41,793 bases of DNA from contig NZ_JAJUJJ010000024.1 of assembly GCF_029265375.1 (NCBI RefSeq), positions 1 through 41,793 on the forward strand. The letters are read 5' to 3'. The stretch comes from Nesterenkonia sp. Its GTDB lineage: Bacteria; Actinomycetota; Actinomycetes; Actinomycetales; Micrococcaceae. Below the pieces are notes generated by a model. It was not told the origin of the DNA. It did not search any database and was given only the letters and a program-made list of their open reading frames with translations. A program made the position numbers and the translations under genes. This document shows positions 25,546 to 33,070 of the stretch, one piece after another (positions within the stretch are counted from its first letter, which is position 1; each line of letters opens with the position of its first letter).

Positions 25546-27036
25546 ATGAGCCCAGAAGCCGTCGGATTCGCAATCGTCCTGCTGACAGCAGTCATGCTGG
25601 CCGGGAAGTACCTGCGGGTGAAAGTGCCCCTGGCGCAGAAGCTGCTGCTGCCCAGCGCCATCCTGGCCGGGTTCATCGGGCTGATCATCGGCCCGGAGGT
25701 GATGGGCCACTTGGCCGGACCGCTGAACTGGAGCTGGCTGGAGTCCGGCGGACTGCTCACCGAGGAGATCTACGAGGTCTGGGGTGCGCTGCCGGGGCTG
25801 CTGATCTCCATCGTCTTCGCCACCCTGTTCCTGGGCGCCCGCATCCCCTCACCGGTGCGGGTGGCCAAACTGGTGGGTCCCCAGCTGTCCATCGGGCTGG
25901 CCTACGGCTCCGGGCAGTACTTGGTGGGACTGCTGCTGGGAGTGCTGGTGCTCGCCCCGCTCTTCGGGGTGGAGGCCTACTTCGGGGCGCTGCTGGAGAT
26001 CGCCTTCGAAGGCGGCCACGGAACCGCCGGAGGCATGGCGCCGGCCTTTGAGGAGATGGGCATCCCTGAGGCCACGGACCTGGCGCTGGCCATGGCCACC
26101 GTCGGGCTGGTATTCGGCATCATCATCGGCATTGCGGTGATCAACTGGGGAGTGCGCACCGGACGCACCAAAGTCATCCGCAATATCACCGAGCAGTCCC
26201 CGGCCGAGCTGCGCGGACTGTACTCCGATGATGACACTGTCTACACCGGGCGGATGACCGCTCGCCCAGGATCCATTGAGCCGCTGACCCTGCATGTGGC
26301 CGTGGTCGGACTGGCCGTGATCCTGGGATGGCTGCTGCTGGAGGGCCTGGTCTGGGTGGAGGACCAGCTCTGGGGCCAGCCGGATTCGCTGTGGCCCGGC
26401 CAGGACGGGGAGGGCCTGACCCTGCTGGGCTATGTGCCGCTGTTCCCGCTGGCGATGATCGGCGGGGTGATCATCCAGTTCGTACTGGACCGCACCGGCA
26501 AGTCCACGCTGCTGGACCACGAAACCATGAAGCGCATCCAAGGCCTGGCGCTGGACATCCTGATTGTGGCGGCACTGTCGACGATCTCGCTGGCCGTGAT
26601 CGCCGAGTACTGGGAGACCTTCCTGGTGCTCTCGGTGGCCGGCGTGGTCTTCTGCACGTTCATGCTGCTCTACTTCACCCCGCGGGTGATCCCCGAGTTC
26701 TGGCTGGAGCGCGGCATCGCCGACTTCGGTCAGTCCATGGGGGTCACCGCCACCGGTCTGGCGCTGCTGCGGGTGGCCGACCCGGAGGAGAAGTCCCCGG
26801 CCATGGAGGCCTTCGGCTATAAGCAGCTGTTCTTCGAACCGATCTTCGGCGGAGGGCTGATCACGGCGCTGTCCATCCCGGTGATTGTCGCCACCGGCAG
26901 CGTGTACTGGGTGCTGGTTCCCATGGCGGTGCTGTTCGTGGCCGCCCTGGCTGCCGGAATGATCTACCACCGCGGGGTCAAGTCCGGCCGCTGGCGGGAT
27001 CCCTCATGGGAGGCGGCCCAGGATATGGCGGTGTAA
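25546..27036 (+). CDS. gltS: GltS-family sodium:glutamate symporter
   Basis: A 496-residue ESS-family transporter, longer than the roughly 400 residues of E. coli GltS mainly because of a central insert. Ten or more hydrophobic segments are visible. The diagnostic re-entrant loop EGGHGTAGGMAPAF is near residue 155-170. The second half begins near PLFPLAMIGGVIIQ. The cytoplasmic central insert (about residues 210-250) is charged. GGAGGAAA lies 8 nt before the ATG. Substrate is probably glutamate by family, but divergent members may carry other carboxylates. The downstream radical SAM gene begins 45 bp after its stop. Confidence 0.85.
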   Translation: MSPEAVGFAIVLLTAVMLAGKYLRVKVPLAQKLLLPSAILAGFIGLIIGPEVMGHLAGPLNWSWLESGGLLTEEIYEVWGALPGLLISIVFATLFLGARIPSPVRVAKLVGPQLSIGLAYGSGQYLVGLLLGVLVLAPLFGVEAYFGALLEIAFEGGHGTAGGMAPAFEEMGIPEATDLALAMATVGLVFGIIIGIAVINWGVRTGRTKVIRNITEQSPAELRGLYSDDDTVYTGRMTARPGSIEPLTLHVAVVGLAVILGWLLLEGLVWVEDQLWGQPDSLWPGQDGEGLTLLGYVPLFPLAMIGGVIIQFVLDRTGKSTLLDHETMKRIQGLALDILIVAALSTISLAVIAEYWETFLVLSVAGVVFCTFMLLYFTPRVIPEFWLERGIADFGQSMGVTATGLALLRVADPEEKSPAMEAFGYKQLFFEPIFGGGLITALSIPVIVATGSVYWVLVPMAVLFVAALAAGMIYHRGVKSGRWRDPSWEAAQDMAV

Positions 27037-27056
27037 GCCGGACCCTTGCCCAGTGT

Positions 27057-27072
27057 TCGAATATGTGTTCGA
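27057..27072 (+). promoter_or_regulatory. LexA-type SOS box
   Basis: TCGAAT-ATGT-GTTCGA matches the mycobacterial/actinobacterial LexA operator TCGAAC-N4-GTTCGA with one change (T for C at the sixth base). It sits 8 bp before the GTG start of the radical SAM gene, in the 44-bp gap after gltS, where LexA could block that promoter. Confidence 0.65.
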
Positions 27073-27080
27073 ATGCAGGT

Positions 27081-28640
27081 GTGAGATGGGAAGGGCAGAA
27101 GATCGACGACGGCGCCGCTGCGGCGCTGCTGCCCATGAAGGGTCTGCTGCGCAGTGTGCGCACCCCCGAGTTCGAGGGAGTGACCTTCCATGAGGTGGCG
27201 GCCAAGAGCGCGCTGAACAAGGTGCCCGCGCAGTCCAATATGCCCTTCCGCTGGACCATCAACCCCATGCGCGGCTGCCTCCACCAGTGCCGCTACTGCC
27301 TGAGCCCTGAGACGCTGATCCTGATGGCCGATCGCCGGCAGAAGCCGCTGCGTGAGGTGAAGGTGGGCGAGAAAGTGGTCGGCACTCGGCTCGAGGGTCG
27401 CTATCGGTACTTCGTGGAGTCGGAGGTCGAGGCGTTCTGGCACACGCGCAAGCCGGCCTACCGGGTGAGCCTGGCTGACGGGACGGAGATCGTCGCCAGC
27501 GGCGATCACCGCTTCCTCACCGAGCGGGGCTGGAAGTCTGTGGCGCCGGGAGGCGGCAGTGACGTGGCCTCCGTGCTCACCGTGCAGGACCAGCTGACCG
27601 GCCCGGAGAAGATCGACGACGACGCTCGCACCGGTCTGCTCGGCAGCGTCGCCACATCCCGGGCCGGGCTGCAGGTGGCCGCGGTCGAGCCGCTGGGCAG
27701 CGAGCAGGACCTCATCGACATCACCACCTCCACTGGTGACTTCATCGCCAACGGAGTTGTCAGTCACAACTGCTTCGCCCGGCGCACGCATGAGTATCTG
27801 GATCTCGACGCCGGGCGGGACTTCGACACCCAGATCGTGGTGAAGACGAACGTGGCCGAGGTGCTGCGCGCCGAGGTCTCCAAGCCCAGCTGGGGCCGGG
27901 AGCACGTCGCGCTGGGCACCAACACAGACCCCTACCAGCGGGCCGAAGGGCGCTACCGGCTCATGCCCGGGATCATCCAGGCGCTCGCAGACTCCGGCAC
28001 ACCCTTCTCCATCCTGACCAAAGGTCCGCTTCTGACCCGTGACCTCCCACTGCTGCAGCAGGCCGCCCAGCAGGTCGAGGTCTCGGTGGGAGTCTCGCTG
28101 GCCATCATGGACCCCGAACTGCAGCAGCAGGTGGAGCCCGGCACCCCCACCGCGGCGGCGCGGCTGAAGCTGGTCCGCGCCCTGGCCGATGCCGGGCTCA
28201 GCGTCAACGTGCTGGCCATGCCGATCCTGCCCTGGCTCACCGACTCAGCAGAACACCTGGACCTGCTCCACGCCCGGCTGAAGGAAGCCGGAGCGAACTG
28301 GGTCTCCACCGGGGCCCTGCATCTTCGCCCGGGAGCCCGCGAGTGGTACATGCAGTGGCTGCAGGAGCAGTACCCACACCTGGTGCCCAAGTACCGGCGG
28401 CTCTACCGCGGAGCCAAAGGAGGCTTCACCAGCTATGCGCACAAGGACTACACCTCGTGGCTGGCCGACCAGGCGGCCCAGGCCAGGCGTCGCCACGGAT
28501 TCATCCGCCGGGAGAACCCCCGGTGGCGTGCACGCAACAACCCCGAGGGTCGCGACGGCGGCGACCAGCCAGAGCAGCAGGAGCCGCAGCTGCCCGGACT
28601 GGAGAGCATCACCCCGGGCCAGCAGCCCGCACTGTTCTGA
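27081..28640 (+). CDS. Rv2578c-family radical SAM protein containing a mini-intein
   Basis: A 519-codon gene that encodes a 361-residue radical SAM protein split by a 158-residue intein. The extein has MRWEGQKIDDGA at its start, C66-LHQ-C70-RY as the first two iron-sulfur cysteines, and the third cysteine (Cys231) after the intein, followed by FARRTHEYLDLD. Splicing rebuilds the CxxxCxxC cluster motif. Later parts show TNTDPYQRAEGRYRLMPG and SILTKGP, typical of the family. The start GTG 27081 matches the N-terminus of Rv2578c; an in-frame start at 27006 would lie inside gltS. An SOS box precedes it. Substrate unknown; a DNA-damage link is suggested by the operator. The C-terminus is a disordered Gln/Pro-rich tail. 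Confidence 0.88.
   Translation: MRWEGQKIDDGAAAALLPMKGLLRSVRTPEFEGVTFHEVAAKSALNKVPAQSNMPFRWTINPMRGCLHQCRYCLSPETLILMADRRQKPLREVKVGEKVVGTRLEGRYRYFVESEVEAFWHTRKPAYRVSLADGTEIVASGDHRFLTERGWKSVAPGGGSDVASVLTVQDQLTGPEKIDDDARTGLLGSVATSRAGLQVAAVEPLGSEQDLIDITTSTGDFIANGVVSHNCFARRTHEYLDLDAGRDFDTQIVVKTNVAEVLRAEVSKPSWGREHVALGTNTDPYQRAEGRYRLMPGIIQALADSGTPFSILTKGPLLTRDLPLLQQAAQQVEVSVGVSLAIMDPELQQQVEPGTPTAAARLKLVRALADAGLSVNVLAMPILPWLTDSAEHLDLLHARLKEAGANWVSTGALHLRPGAREWYMQWLQEQYPHLVPKYRRLYRGAKGGFTSYAHKDYTSWLADQAAQARRRHGFIRRENPRWRARNNPEGRDGGDQPEQQEPQLPGLESITPGQQPALF
27297..27770 (+). other. Mini-intein within the radical SAM gene
   Basis: A 158-residue splicing element without a homing endonuclease. It begins with Cys1 (CLSPETLILMADRR, block A), carries block B as DGTEIVASGDHRFL with its histidine, and ends with block F DLIDITTSTGDFIANG and block G VVSHN, followed by Cys+1 of the extein. 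The residues needed for splicing (Cys1, block B His, terminal His-Asn, Cys+1) are all present, so it should splice. It lies between the second and third iron-sulfur cysteines of the host protein, directly before the third. Confidence 0.9.
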
Positions 28641-28723
28641 CGTACGCCGTTCTGCCGAGCGGCCCCGAACCAGAACCAGGCCGCCAGGGCGGCACCGGCA
28701 GGTGGATGTGATTGCATACCCCT

Positions 28724-30517
28724 ATGACCTTCACCCATGCGCAGGATCACACCACCCGGCCCACCCTTGAAGGACGCTTCGGCATGTCAGCCTCCACCCA
28801 CTGGCTGGCCACCGCCTCAGCCCAGGCGGTGCTGGAGCGCGGAGGAAACGCCTTCGACGCCGCAGCCGCAGGCGCCTTCGTGCTGCATGTGGTCGAGCCC
28901 CACCTCAACGGACCGGCAGGGGATATGACCGGAGTATTCGTCACCGCAGAGAACCCCAGCACTCCGGTGGTCCTCATGGGGCAGGGCCCGGCGCCGCAGG
29001 GAGCCAGCGTGGCCGCCTACCGCGCCATGGGGCTGGAGACCGTCCCCGGGGCCGGCGCCCTGGCCGCTGCAGTGCCCGGCGCAGTGGATGCGTGGCTGAT
29101 GCTCCTGCGCGACCACGGCAGCTGGCCGTTGGCCGATGTGCTGGCCTTCGCCATCGACTACGCCGAGAACGGCCACCCAGTGGTGCCCCGGGTGCCGGCC
29201 ACCATCCGCACCGTGAAAGACCTGTTCACCCAGCACTGGCCCAGCTCGGCAGCCCACTGGATGCCGCAGGGCCGCATCCCCGAACCCGGCGAACTGGTCA
29301 CCAACACCGAATACGCCCAGGTGCTGCGCGAACTGGTGGCCGCAGCAGAAGCGGGAGGGGACCGGGCCGAAGGCATCGAAGCCGCCCGGCGCGAATGGAA
29401 GACCGGGCGAGTGGCCCAGACCGCCGCAGAGTTCGCCGCCGCACCGCACCGGCACTCCGACGGCGGCGACTACGCAGGAGTGATCACCGCAGAGGACTTC
29501 GCCGGCTTCTCCGCAGCCTATGAGGAGGCCGTCACCATAGAGTTCCGCGGATACACCATCGCTAAGATCGGCCCCTGGGGGCAGGGCCCGGTGCTGCTGC
29601 AGACCCTGAAGATCCTGGAGGGGTTCGACGACGAGCTGCTGGATCCCGGCACCGAGGCCGGGGCGCACACCGTGCTGGAGGCGCTCAAGCTCGCCATGGC
29701 CGACCGGGACACCTACTACGGCGACGCCGAGGTGCCGCTGGAGCACCTGCTCTCCGAGGACTACGCCGCCAGCAGGCGAGAGCTGATCGGCCCCAATGCA
29801 TCTGCGGAGTTCCGGCCCGGGCACATCCCCGGGGTGCAGGCAGTCCTGCCGCCGCTGCAGGAGCCGGAAGGCGCAGCCGCTGGCGCGATGGGCGGCGGGG
29901 AGCCGACCGTCAGCCGCGATGGTGAGACCAAGGGCGATACCTGCCATATTGACGTGGTGGACCGGTGGGGAAACATGGTTTCTGCCACCCCGTCCGGCGG
30001 CTGGCTGCAGTCCTCACCGACCATCCCGGGACTCGGCTTCCCGCTGGGCACCCGACTGCAGATGACCTGGCTGGAAGAGGACTCGCCCTCGGCTCTGCGG
30101 CCCGGCCAGCGGCCCCGCACCACCCTGACCCCCACGCTGGTGCTCAAGGACGGGGAACCGGTGATGGCCCTGGGCACGCCAGGAGGGGACCAGCAGGACC
30201 AGTGGCAGCTGCTGTTCCTGCTGCGCTGGATCGTCGGCGGGCACACCCCTCAGCAGGCCATCGACGCCCCGGCGCTGCACACCACCTCAATGCCGTCGTC
30301 GTTCTGGCCCCGCACCTGGGAGCCGGCCGGAGCGGTGGTTGAGGCCCGGCTGGGCGAGGCCGTGATCGGAGCCCTTCGCCGCCGCGGACACCAGGTGACG
30401 GTGGCGGGCGACTGGTCCCTGGGCCGGCTCTCCTGTGTGGTGCGGGATCCGGCCACCGGCGTGCTGCAGGCCGCGGCGAACCCCCGCGGGGCTCAGGGGT
30501 ATGCCGCCGGCCGGTGA
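28724..30517 (+). CDS. Gamma-glutamyltransferase family protein
   Basis: A 597-residue Ntn-hydrolase of the gamma-glutamyltranspeptidase family. The precursor should cut itself before Thr406 in KGDTCHIDVVD, giving a large subunit (residues 1-405) and a small catalytic subunit (406-597) that begins with the nucleophile. Other marks are GGNAFDAAAAGAFVLHVVEPH near residue 45 and TPSGGWLQSS near 426. No signal peptide is seen, so the enzyme is likely cytoplasmic, unlike classical secreted GGT. True substrate may be glutathione-like thiols or other gamma-glutamyl or amide compounds. The ATG at 28724 is chosen over a TTG 12 bases earlier. Confidence 0.87.
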   Translation: MTFTHAQDHTTRPTLEGRFGMSASTHWLATASAQAVLERGGNAFDAAAAGAFVLHVVEPHLNGPAGDMTGVFVTAENPSTPVVLMGQGPAPQGASVAAYRAMGLETVPGAGALAAAVPGAVDAWLMLLRDHGSWPLADVLAFAIDYAENGHPVVPRVPATIRTVKDLFTQHWPSSAAHWMPQGRIPEPGELVTNTEYAQVLRELVAAAEAGGDRAEGIEAARREWKTGRVAQTAAEFAAAPHRHSDGGDYAGVITAEDFAGFSAAYEEAVTIEFRGYTIAKIGPWGQGPVLLQTLKILEGFDDELLDPGTEAGAHTVLEALKLAMADRDTYYGDAEVPLEHLLSEDYAASRRELIGPNASAEFRPGHIPGVQAVLPPLQEPEGAAAGAMGGGEPTVSRDGETKGDTCHIDVVDRWGNMVSATPSGGWLQSSPTIPGLGFPLGTRLQMTWLEEDSPSALRPGQRPRTTLTPTLVLKDGEPVMALGTPGGDQQDQWQLLFLLRWIVGGHTPQQAIDAPALHTTSMPSSFWPRTWEPAGAVVEARLGEAVIGALRRRGHQVTVAGDWSLGRLSCVVRDPATGVLQAAANPRGAQGYAAGR

Positions 30518-30539
30518 GACCGCATGCAGGCGGAGTCCG

Positions 30540-30545
30540 TAGAAT
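30540..30545 (+). promoter_or_regulatory. -10 element for the small monooxygenase gene
   Basis: TAGAAT ends 7 nt before the ATG at 30553, with no Shine-Dalgarno sequence between. A leaderless message is likely. Confidence 0.45.
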
Positions 30546-30552
30546 CTGGGCC

Positions 30553-30873
30553 ATGAGCTCCAGCGTGATCAAGATCAATGCCATTACTGTTCCCAAGGAC
30601 TCCGGCGACGAGCTGGGCAAGCGGTTCGCCGCTCGCCACGGCTCCATGGATGGGACGCCCGGCTTCCAGGGGTATGAGCTGCTGCAGCCGACTGACGGGC
30701 GGAATGTGTGGCTGGTGCTGACCCGGTGGGACTCCGAAGAGGATTTTGAGAACTGGCGCAACTCCCAGCACTTCGCCGCCTCGCACGGAGACTCAGGCGA
30801 CGGTGAGCCGAAGAAGAAGCCGGTGGGGGTCTCCAGTGAGCTGTGGAGCTACACCGTTGCCACGACAGGCTGA
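30553..30873 (+). CDS. Antibiotic biosynthesis monooxygenase (ABM) domain protein, MhuD/IsdG-like
   Basis: A 106-residue ferredoxin-like alpha/beta protein of the ABM fold. It starts with VIKINAITVPKDSGDELGKRF, followed by the GFQGYELLQP and WLVLTRWDSEEDFENWRNSQHF strands and helix. This pattern is shared with heme-degrading monooxygenases MhuD/IsdG: a conserved tryptophan and an Asn-Trp-His region line the heme pocket (here DFENWRNSQHF). Heme cleavage to release iron is therefore possible but not shown. It is a single gene between ggt and tRNA-Arg. Confidence 0.75.
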   Translation: MSSSVIKINAITVPKDSGDELGKRFAARHGSMDGTPGFQGYELLQPTDGRNVWLVLTRWDSEEDFENWRNSQHFAASHGDSGDGEPKKKPVGVSSELWSYTVATTG

Positions 30874-30947
30874 GTCTCGACTACGTACCAGCGCCCAAGT
30901 GCTGGTAACCTAGATCGGTCAGCGCGACCAGAGGTCGTGCTCGCCCC

Positions 30948-31023
30948 GCCTCCGTAGCTCAGGGGATAGAGCGTTGGTTTCCGGTACCAAAGGCCGCAGG
31001 TTCGAATCCTGCCGGGGGCACCA
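30948..31023 (+). tRNA. tRNA-Arg (anticodon CCG)
   Basis: A complete 76-base cloverleaf with encoded CCA. The acceptor stem GCCTCCG pairs with CGGGGGC (31013-31019), including one T-G pair. The anticodon stem-loop TTGGT-TTCCGGT-ACCAA gives CCG. TTCGAATCC is the T loop. Its 3' part is the insertion point of the integrative element to the right, and the recombinase gene runs antisense through it. TAACCT at 30906-30911 may be its -10 element. Confidence 0.97.
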
Positions 31024-32668
31024 GTTGGTCCTTGTTCAAACCTGCGACGTTCGCGGTTTGATCTCCACTCTGGTCTCCACCAGCCTGCTTGCGGCGCAGC
31101 GCGGTGGACTGGACCTCGGGGTTGAACAGGATGTCGAAGGGCTCGCCGGCCTGCCCGTCCACGACATCGGCTTCTGTGATGTAGAGCTTGTCGAAGAACG
31201 CCTGGTTGGCTGTGCGGCGCAGCGAGTCATCGATGCTCGTGTAGATCGCGTGGCAGTCACCAGCCAGGGCCAGGCAGTCCTCCAGATGGGCCTGGGCCTG
31301 CTCGTACTCCAGGGTGCCGGCCTCGATCTGTGCTTCCAGGAACGCCAGGCGTTTAGCGACCCGCTCCTGCTCAGTCTTCAATAACCCCAACGGCACAGCT
31401 CCGGCATAGTGAGCCTGAAGTAGCTTGGTCCGCTCCGCGATCAGGTCCTGTCGTTCTCTGGTGTAGGCCTCCTGCTGCTGCTTGGTGGTGGCCTGTAACC
31501 GGTCGAACTCCGAAGTCACCAGTTCCCGCAGTGCGGTCACGATGTGCTCGGGTATCTGGACCTGTTTGTAGTAGTTCTCGACCGCGCGCTCCACATCCGG
31601 GATGTACATGGCCTTCTGCTCACAGTTGGTGCGCTTGGAGTGCCGCCCGGCACACATGAAGTAGGGATAGATCACGCCCTGGCGGTTCTTGGCTTTGGTC
31701 ATGATCAGCCGGGACCCGCACTGGCCGCAGTACAGGCCGCCTTTGAGGTAGTGGTCATGGACCTGGGTCTTCTCTCCCGAGGCCCGGTGGGAGGACAGCA
31801 CTGCCTGGACCCGGTACCAAATCTCGGTGGGCACCAGCGGTTCGTGCATGCCTTCATAGACCGCGCCCCGGAAGGACACGTTGCCCTTGTAGTACGGGTT
31901 CGACAGCATCCGGTGCACCGCAGAGAGGGAGGGAGCCTTCTTCGGGCGCTTCGGTGTTGGCACGGTGGTCAGGCCACGGTCGATGAGTTCATCACGCAGG
32001 CTGGCGGTGGAGTAGTTGCCGCTGGCGTAGGCGTCGAAGGCCCACTTCACGATGGGGGCTCGTTCTGGATCGAGGTCAACGGTGCGCATCTCCCGGCCCA
32101 GCTCATCCTTCTTCACCACGTTGAGGTAGCCCATGGGAGCCTTGCCATTGGTGCCTCCGGTGATGGCCTTCTGGCTCATGCCCTTGGAGACTTCATTGGC
32201 CAGGTTCCGGGAGTAGAACTCCGCAATCGAGGACATGATGCCGTGCAGCAACATCCCCGAGGGCGTCTCGTCGATGTTCTCGGTTGCCGAGACCAGCAGA
32301 ACACCGGCTTCCTGCAACGCCAGATGGATAGCGACATCGTCAGAGCGGTTCCGCGCCAGACGATCCACCTTGTGCACGATGCAGTAGGCCACCTGATGAG
32401 CTTTGATGTACTCGATCATCCGCATCAGCTCGGGCCGGTCGGCCTTGCGGGCGGACTCACCGGCATCCACGAACTCTTCTACGATGATGGCGTTCAGATC
32501 GCGGGCCTTGCGCAGGTTGGCTTCCCGCTGAGCCGGGATCGAGAACCCCTCATCCCGGCCGCCCTTGGAGGCTTGCTCCTTGGTGGAGACTCGCAGGTAA
32601 GAGACCGCGAGGGTGGTGGTCTCGCCCAGCTGCTGAAGACTAGAGATGTCGGGCGCTGTGGTGGTCAT
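30959..32668 (-). CDS. Large serine recombinase (integrase)
   Basis: A 569-residue serine site-specific recombinase. The N-terminal catalytic domain has Ser28 in SYLRVST and the VDRLARNR helix (about 115-122). The recombinase domain follows (about 170-300, with YYKGNVSFRG). A zinc ribbon with YCGQCGSRL and later Cys residues lies near 315-355, then a coiled-coil motif (about 385-480). The C-terminal 20 or so residues are the antisense of tRNA-Arg, and the stop codon is inside the tRNA D-arm. AAGGAA lies 7-8 nt before the ATG at 32668. It most likely catalysed the insertion beside the tRNA. An in-frame start at 32767 is less likely because it would translate the dyad-rich leader. Confidence 0.9.
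   Translation of the reverse strand: MTTTAPDISSLQQLGETTTLAVSYLRVSTKEQASKGGRDEGFSIPAQREANLRKARDLNAIIVEEFVDAGESARKADRPELMRMIEYIKAHQVAYCIVHKVDRLARNRSDDVAIHLALQEAGVLLVSATENIDETPSGMLLHGIMSSIAEFYSRNLANEVSKGMSQKAITGGTNGKAPMGYLNVVKKDELGREMRTVDLDPERAPIVKWAFDAYASGNYSTASLRDELIDRGLTTVPTPKRPKKAPSLSAVHRMLSNPYYKGNVSFRGAVYEGMHEPLVPTEIWYRVQAVLSSHRASGEKTQVHDHYLKGGLYCGQCGSRLIMTKAKNRQGVIYPYFMCAGRHSKRTNCEQKAMYIPDVERAVENYYKQVQIPEHIVTALRELVTSEFDRLQATTKQQQEAYTRERQDLIAERTKLLQAHYAGAVPLGLLKTEQERVAKRLAFLEAQIEAGTLEYEQAQAHLEDCLALAGDCHAIYTSIDDSLRRTANQAFFDKLYITEADVVDGQAGEPFDILFNPEVQSTALRRKQAGGDQSGDQTANVAGLNKDQLVPPAGFEPAAFGTGNQRSIP
31036..31061. repeat. Dyad next to the tRNA 3' end, possible attachment-site arm or terminator
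   Basis: TCAAACC-t-GCGA pairs with TCGC-GGTTTGA around a 3-base CGT loop: eleven base pairs interrupted by one bulged T. It starts 12 bp after the tRNA CCA and lies inside the recombinase reading frame. It could be the recombinase binding site in attL or the end of the tRNA transcript. No T-run follows. Confidence 0.5.
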
Positions 32669-32763
32669 TGTCGTGTTTCCTTCCCCGTTACGGGCGGGGC
32701 CAACACGAGCAGCACCATGAGATGCCGCTGGTGCGGTGCGACTCGTAAACGGGAAACACGACA
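32669..32763 (-). promoter_or_regulatory. Foldable leader of the recombinase gene that can hide its ribosome binding site
   Basis: In the mRNA direction the leader starts with TGTCGTGTTTCC (32763-32752) and ends with its exact complement GGAAACACGACA (32680-32669) immediately before the ATG. The second arm contains the AAGGAA ribosome binding site. Between the arms are nested pairs ACGAG/CTCGT and GCACCA/TGGTGC, and a separate CCCCG/CGGGG hairpin abuts the ribosome binding site. Pairing would shut off translation. A DNA-level role (recombinase or regulator binding) is equally possible. Confidence 0.5.
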
Positions 32764-32854
32764 TCAACAGGCTGGGTGGAGCCTGCCGAAGTAAGCCCTA
32801 TGGGCCAGACATGACTGCGCACCGACAGCCGAACGGTGTCCGGCTGCTGGCTTC

Positions 32855-33070
32855 TTACATGTCAGATTCTACTCCGGGCTCCGTCTCCGCCTCTACTGCG
32901 GTGTCGGAGTCATCGCCGGTCTGCTGGTCAGTGTCGGTAGGGCGGGCACGGTCCAGGGCCATGCCGATGAACACTTGGGCCAGCCGGTGCAGGTCCGGGG
33001 CCTCCCGCGGCTGGGCCTCCACCCGCAGGTCCCGCATCCGGTCAGGCAGACGGTCTGAGGTTTGGCTCAT
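32855..33070 (-). CDS. Hypothetical protein of the integrative element
   Basis: A 71-residue protein that is not recognised. Its first half is basic (SDRLPDRMRDLRVEAQPRE) with a short amphipathic helix (HRLAQVFIGMALDRARP). The second half is very acidic. No signal or membrane segment is present. The ATG shares one base with the stop codon of the upstream gene (TGATG), so it is co-translated with the DUF4913-like protein, and its conserved position beside SSB and TraG suggests a plasmid-transfer or maintenance accessory. Confidence 0.5.
   Translation of the reverse strand: MSQTSDRLPDRMRDLRVEAQPREAPDLHRLAQVFIGMALDRARPTDTDQQTGDDSDTAVEAETEPGVESDM

Noticed and set aside
27006-27080. An earlier in-frame start for the radical SAM gene inside gltS
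   Set aside because: It would translate the SOS box and the end of gltS. Homologues begin with MRW, which matches the GTG at 27081.
30959-31023. A PPAGFEPAAFGT-type peptide motif at the recombinase C-terminus
   Set aside because: This string is the antisense translation of a tRNA T-arm and anticodon arm, a well-known artefact, not a conserved protein motif. The finding kept is the overlap itself.
32669-32767. Longer start of the recombinase at 32767
   Set aside because: The extra 33 residues encode only the dyad leader, and AAGGAA stands at the right distance from the ATG at 32668.
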